Position numbers and translations under genes: made by a program
NCBI RefSeq assembly: GCF_009363155.1
Contig: NZ_CP045302.1
Location: 4,851,194-4,915,193, forward strand
DNA length: 64,000 bases
Reading direction: 5' to 3'
Source of the DNA: Azotobacter salinestris
Lineage (GTDB): Bacteria > Pseudomonadota > Gammaproteobacteria > Pseudomonadales > Pseudomonadaceae
In this document: positions 60,733 to 64,000 of the stretch, piece by piece
Numbering within the stretch: position 1 is the stretch's first letter
Layout: every line of letters begins with the position of its first letter
The notes under the pieces: generated by a model
The model's input: the letters and a program-made list of their open reading frames with translations, nothing else
Told to the model about the DNA's origin: nothing
The model's database searches: none

Positions 60733-62635
60733 CCTACGGGCAGCGGTCAAACTAGGATTGCAGGGGTTGTACAAAGAGCCGCCGATGACGGCGGTGGAGT
60801 GGGCCGACAAGCATTTCTACATGTCGGCCGAGTCCTCCTACAACGAGGGCAAGTGGACTACCGACCCCTTCCAGGCCGCAATCCTCAACGCGATGGGGAA
60901 CGACCTGATCTCGGTGGTCAATTTCGTGAAGTCGGCGCGTATCGGCTACACGAAACTGCTGATGGCGAACATCGGCTACAAGATTCAGCACAAGCGCCGC
61001 AACGTGATGATGTGGAGTCCGACCGACCCGGACGCTGCAGACATCAGCAAGAGCCACGTCAATGGCCTGATTCGCGACGTGCCAGTGATTCTGGAGCTTG
61101 CACCCTGGTTCGGTCGCAAGCACAGCGACAACACGCTGGACCAGAAGGTCTTCTCGAACCGCCGCAACCTGTGGATTCGCGGTGGTAAGGCTTCCCGCAA
61201 CTTTCGGGAGAAGTCGGCCGACGAGGTAATTTACGACGAGCTCTCAAACTTCGATTCCGACGTCGAAGGGGAGGGCGACCCGGTAACTCTGGGTGATAAG
61301 CGCCTGGATGGGGCGGTTTACCCGAAGTCCATCAGGGGGTCGACGCCGAAGAAGGCCGAGAGCTGCCAGATCACCAAGGCGGCCAGCGAGTCGCCGTACA
61401 AGCTGCGCTTCCACATCGCCTGCCCGCATTGCCACAAGGAACAGACCCTGAAATGGGGCGGCAAGGATTGCGAGTACGGGCTGAAGTGGGAAAAGAACGC
61501 GCTCGGCGAGGCGGAAAAGGCCTGGTACGTGTGTGAGCACTGCGCCGCCATCTTCCTCCACCAGAATATGGTCGAGGCCTCCAAAACAGGCCGGTGGATC
61601 TGCGAAGAGACCGGCATCTGGACCCGAGATGCCATGGAATGGTTCGGGGCGGACAACGAGCCGATCAGAACACCGCGCTCGATCACTTTCTACTGCTGGG
61701 CCATCTATAGCACCTGGACCACCTGGCTGAAGCTGGTCGACGAGTGGCTGAAGGTGAAGGGCGATCGGGAAAAGCTGATCACCTTCATCAACACCACTCG
61801 CGGCGAGGTGTGGGAAGACGATCAGGGCGAGAAGGTCGACTGGGAAGCGCTCTATGGGCGCCGCGAGGTCTACCCACAGGTGCCCGAGCGTGCCCTGGTG
61901 TTGGTCGGCGGCATCGACACCCAGGACGACCGCTATGAAGGCCGTGTCTGGGCATTCGGCCAGGGCGAAGAGAGTTGGCTGGTGGACCGCTGGATTCTGC
62001 ACGGAGACCCTGCCAGCGAAGAGCTGCGCCGCAAAGTGGGCCTCAAGCTCCACCAGCAATACACCCGGGCCGATGGCCTGCTGATGAAGGTAGAGCGCTG
62101 GTGCTGGGACTCCGGCGGCCACTACACCGATGAGGTCTACACCGAGAGCCGCAAGCACGGCGTGACCTGGATTGTGCCGATCAGGGGCGCGAATCAGTAC
62201 GGCAAGCCCATCGCCAATTTCCCCAGGCAGCGTGCCAAAGGCAGCAAGGTCTACCTGACCGAGGTCGGCACCGACAACGCCAAGGAGCTGATCTACAGCC
62301 GGCTCAAGCTCCAGCCGCAACCGGGCGTCCCAGTTCCTGGCTGCATTCACCTGCCGGCCAACGATGAAATCTGCGACGAAACCGAGCTCAGGCAACTCAC
62401 TGCCGAGCGCAAGCTTTTGAAGATCGAGAAGGGCCAGCGCGTCTACCGCTGGGATGCCGGCGGTCGGCGCAACGAGGCGCTGGACTGCTTCGTCTACGCC
62501 CTCGCCGCGCTGCGGATCAGCCAGCAGCGCTTCGGCCTCGACCTCGACGCCCTGGCTGCCGCGCCGCCAGCAGATACCCCGACAACCAATGAACGCCCAC
62601 GCCGGCGCTCGTCCTATTGGGAGAAACGCACCTGA
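60704..62635 (+). CDS. Terminase large subunit (lambda gpA type)
   Basis: 643 aa. ATPase part with FVKSARIGYTKLLMANIG (P-loop region) and MMWSPTDPDAADIS; a zinc site CPHCHKE and CEHCAAI in the middle; nuclease part with VGGIDTQDDRYEG and WDSGGHYTDEVY. Cuts and packages phage DNA at cos-type sites. Confidence 0.92.
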   Translation: MSILQPWINDLRAAVKLGLQGLYKEPPMTAVEWADKHFYMSAESSYNEGKWTTDPFQAAILNAMGNDLISVVNFVKSARIGYTKLLMANIGYKIQHKRRNVMMWSPTDPDAADISKSHVNGLIRDVPVILELAPWFGRKHSDNTLDQKVFSNRRNLWIRGGKASRNFREKSADEVIYDELSNFDSDVEGEGDPVTLGDKRLDGAVYPKSIRGSTPKKAESCQITKAASESPYKLRFHIACPHCHKEQTLKWGGKDCEYGLKWEKNALGEAEKAWYVCEHCAAIFLHQNMVEASKTGRWICEETGIWTRDAMEWFGADNEPIRTPRSITFYCWAIYSTWTTWLKLVDEWLKVKGDREKLITFINTTRGEVWEDDQGEKVDWEALYGRREVYPQVPERALVLVGGIDTQDDRYEGRVWAFGQGEESWLVDRWILHGDPASEELRRKVGLKLHQQYTRADGLLMKVERWCWDSGGHYTDEVYTESRKHGVTWIVPIRGANQYGKPIANFPRQRAKGSKVYLTEVGTDNAKELIYSRLKLQPQPGVPVPGCIHLPANDEICDETELRQLTAERKLLKIEKGQRVYRWDAGGRRNEALDCFVYALAALRISQQRFGLDLDALAAAPPADTPTTNERPRRRSSYWEKRT

Positions 62636-62838
62636 TGGCTTACACCCTGGAGCAGTACACCGCCCTGCAGGCTGCCATCGCTGAAGGGGCGCTCACCGTC
62701 CGTTATCAGGACAAGAGCGTCACCTACCGATCGCTGGACGAGATGATGCGGATTCTCAAGTCGATGGCCAGCGAACTGGGCCTGAACGCCAGCAATGCCG
62801 GCGGCCGCCGCTATTCCAGCTTCAGCAAGGGCTACTGA
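62635..62838 (+). CDS. Head-tail joining protein gpW
   Basis: 67 aa: YTLEQYTALQAAIAEGALTV and VTYRSLDEMMRILKSM are the gpW pattern. The ATG overlaps the terminase stop by one base. Confidence 0.85.
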   Translation: MAYTLEQYTALQAAIAEGALTVRYQDKSVTYRSLDEMMRILKSMASELGLNASNAGGRRYSSFSKGY

Positions 62839-62839
62839 C

Positions 62840-64000
62840 ATGGGGATCATCGACACGCTGTTCCCCAAGCGGGCAGCGCAGCGCGCCGAGCTGAAACTGC
62901 AGCGTCGCAAGGCCGAGCTGAAATTGGAGTTGCTCGAGCGGCGCTTCGAAGGTGCCGCATTGGGCCGCCGCAACGACGGGTGGCGCAGCACGGGTGCCGA
63001 TGCCAACACCGAAAACGCCCCGGCGCTGGCCAGGCTACGCAACCGCGCCCGCGACCAGCGCCGCAACAATCCCTACGCCGAGCGAGCCATCACCGGCATC
63101 GCCGATAACGTCGTAGGGGCTGGCGTCGTGCCGCGCCCGCGAGCCAGCAGCAACCGCAGCAACAAGAGGCTGACCGACCTCTGGGCGGCCTGGGGGGAAA
63201 CCACCGACTGCGATGCCGACGGCCTCGAGAGCTTCTACGGTCTGCAGCACAAGATCATGGAAACCGTGGTCGAGGCCGGCGAATGTCTGGTGAGGCGGCG
63301 CCGCCGATTCTCCAGCGACGGCCTGCCTGTCCCCCTGCAACTGCAGGTGCTGGAGCCGGACTTCCTCGACGAGAGCAAGGACGGCGACATCGCCGGAACC
63401 CAGAATCGCATCATCCAGGGCGTCGAGTTCGACGCGCTGGGCCGGCGGGTGGCCTATTGGCTCCACGACCAGCACCCGGGCGCGAACAACACCTGGCGCA
63501 CGCTGGAATCCAAGCGCGTGCCGGCCGAAGACGTCATTCACGTCTTCCTGCCGAAACGCCCTGGGCAGGCCCGCGGCTATAGCTGGCTGGCTCCGGTACT
63601 GCAACGCCTGCGCAACTTCGACGAGATGGAAGACGCGATCATCGAGCAGGCCAAGATCGCTGCCTGCTTCGCTGCCTTCGTCTCCAAGGATGATGCGGTG
63701 GGGGGAAGCCGGGAGCAGCCCCCGCTGATCGAGCGCATGGAGCCCGGCATCGTGCAGGAGTTGGGCGTCGGCGAGGAAATCAACTTCGGTACCCCGCCGA
63801 CCTTCAACGGCTACCAGGCCTATTCCTGGCAGGCGTTGCACGCCGTTGCCGTGGGACTCGGCGTCCCCTACGAACTGCTGACCGGCGACCTCAAGGGCGT
63901 CAACTTCTCCAGCGGCCGCATGGGCTGGCTGCATTTCGCCCGCCGCGTGGACGTCTGGCAGTGGCGCATGCTGATCCCGCAACTGTGCGAGCGGGCCTGG
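62840..64000 (+). CDS. Portal protein (lambda gpB type), cut by window end
   Basis: 387 codons seen. N-terminal basic helix, ARLRNRARDQRRNNPYAERA, IMETVVEAGECLVRRRRRFS, AEDVIHVFLPKRPGQARGYS, and GVPYELLTGDLKGVNFSSGR, all typical of lambda-type portals. Forms the dodecameric ring DNA passes through. The 3' end lies beyond 64000. Confidence 0.92.
   Translation, partial: MGIIDTLFPKRAAQRAELKLQRRKAELKLELLERRFEGAALGRRNDGWRSTGADANTENAPALARLRNRARDQRRNNPYAERAITGIADNVVGAGVVPRPRASSNRSNKRLTDLWAAWGETTDCDADGLESFYGLQHKIMETVVEAGECLVRRRRRFSSDGLPVPLQLQVLEPDFLDESKDGDIAGTQNRIIQGVEFDALGRRVAYWLHDQHPGANNTWRTLESKRVPAEDVIHVFLPKRPGQARGYSWLAPVLQRLRNFDEMEDAIIEQAKIAACFAAFVSKDDAVGGSREQPPLIERMEPGIVQELGVGEEINFGTPPTFNGYQAYSWQALHAVAVGLGVPYELLTGDLKGVNFSSGRMGWLHFARRVDVWQWRMLIPQLCERAW

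Noticed and set aside
61244-62395. 383-codon minus-strand frame
   Set aside because: Antisense to the terminase large subunit.

Overview
The window is GC-rich gammaproteobacterial DNA. A polyhydroxybutyrate (PHB) locus arranged phbA-phbB <- -> phbR, phbP -> <- phbF, with two near-identical PhbR-type operators in front of phbB, points to Azotobacter or a close Pseudomonadaceae relative. This is an inference from gene order and protein sequence; no database was searched.

Host part (1-23592). After the PHB block (thiolase, reductase, AraC-type activator, phasin, PHB-responsive repressor) come folE, an Smr-domain gene, an isochorismatase-like hydrolase, prmB, an exported alpha/beta hydrolase, aroC, an MFS transporter and the methionine-salvage genes mtnB-mtnD-mtnC. 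These are followed by a SixA-like phosphatase, speE, rraB, an exported cytochrome c, a FAN1-type VRR-NUC nuclease, a ZapE-like ATPase, an AEC transporter and two very small membrane proteins. The part ends at tRNA-Ser(GGA).

Prephage part (about 23593 to beyond 64000). A lambda-type prophage is integrated at the 3' end of tRNA-Ser. Integrase and excisionase lie next to the tRNA. A long leftward operon (about 38381 down to 24922) carries many small genes chained by ATGA overlaps, a recombination set (PD-(D/E)XK exonuclease, RecT-like annealing protein, SMC/SbcC-like ATPase), a DndC/PAPS-reductase-like protein and an SRA-HNH endonuclease. It starts at a pL-like promoter embedded in two repressor operators, with an rrn-type boxA in its leader. 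The immunity region has an S24 (LexA-like) repressor, a three-operator region, Cro, CII, a replication initiator with internal iterons, a DnaB helicase and RusA. The late region has a holin, both terminase subunits, gpW and the portal protein, which is cut by the window end.

Accessory material in the prophage. Between pL and the repressor lies an array of six related small membrane proteins (one broken) with three DUF1654 genes, plus an IS4-family element with 16-bp inverted repeats and 9-bp target duplications. Between the replication and lysis regions lie a secreted nuclease homologue that appears catalytically dead, an SH3-type exported protein, and an uncharacterised three-gene module (862-aa protein with two P-loop domains, a possible HEPN protein, and an unknown 227-aa protein). 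Next to it, two back-to-back IS630-family elements split an XRE regulator gene.

The two most unusual items are (1) three tandem ~190-nt units at 36985-37841 that share four or more hairpins with compensatory base changes and no conserved reading frame, and (2) the three-gene module at 51605-55435.
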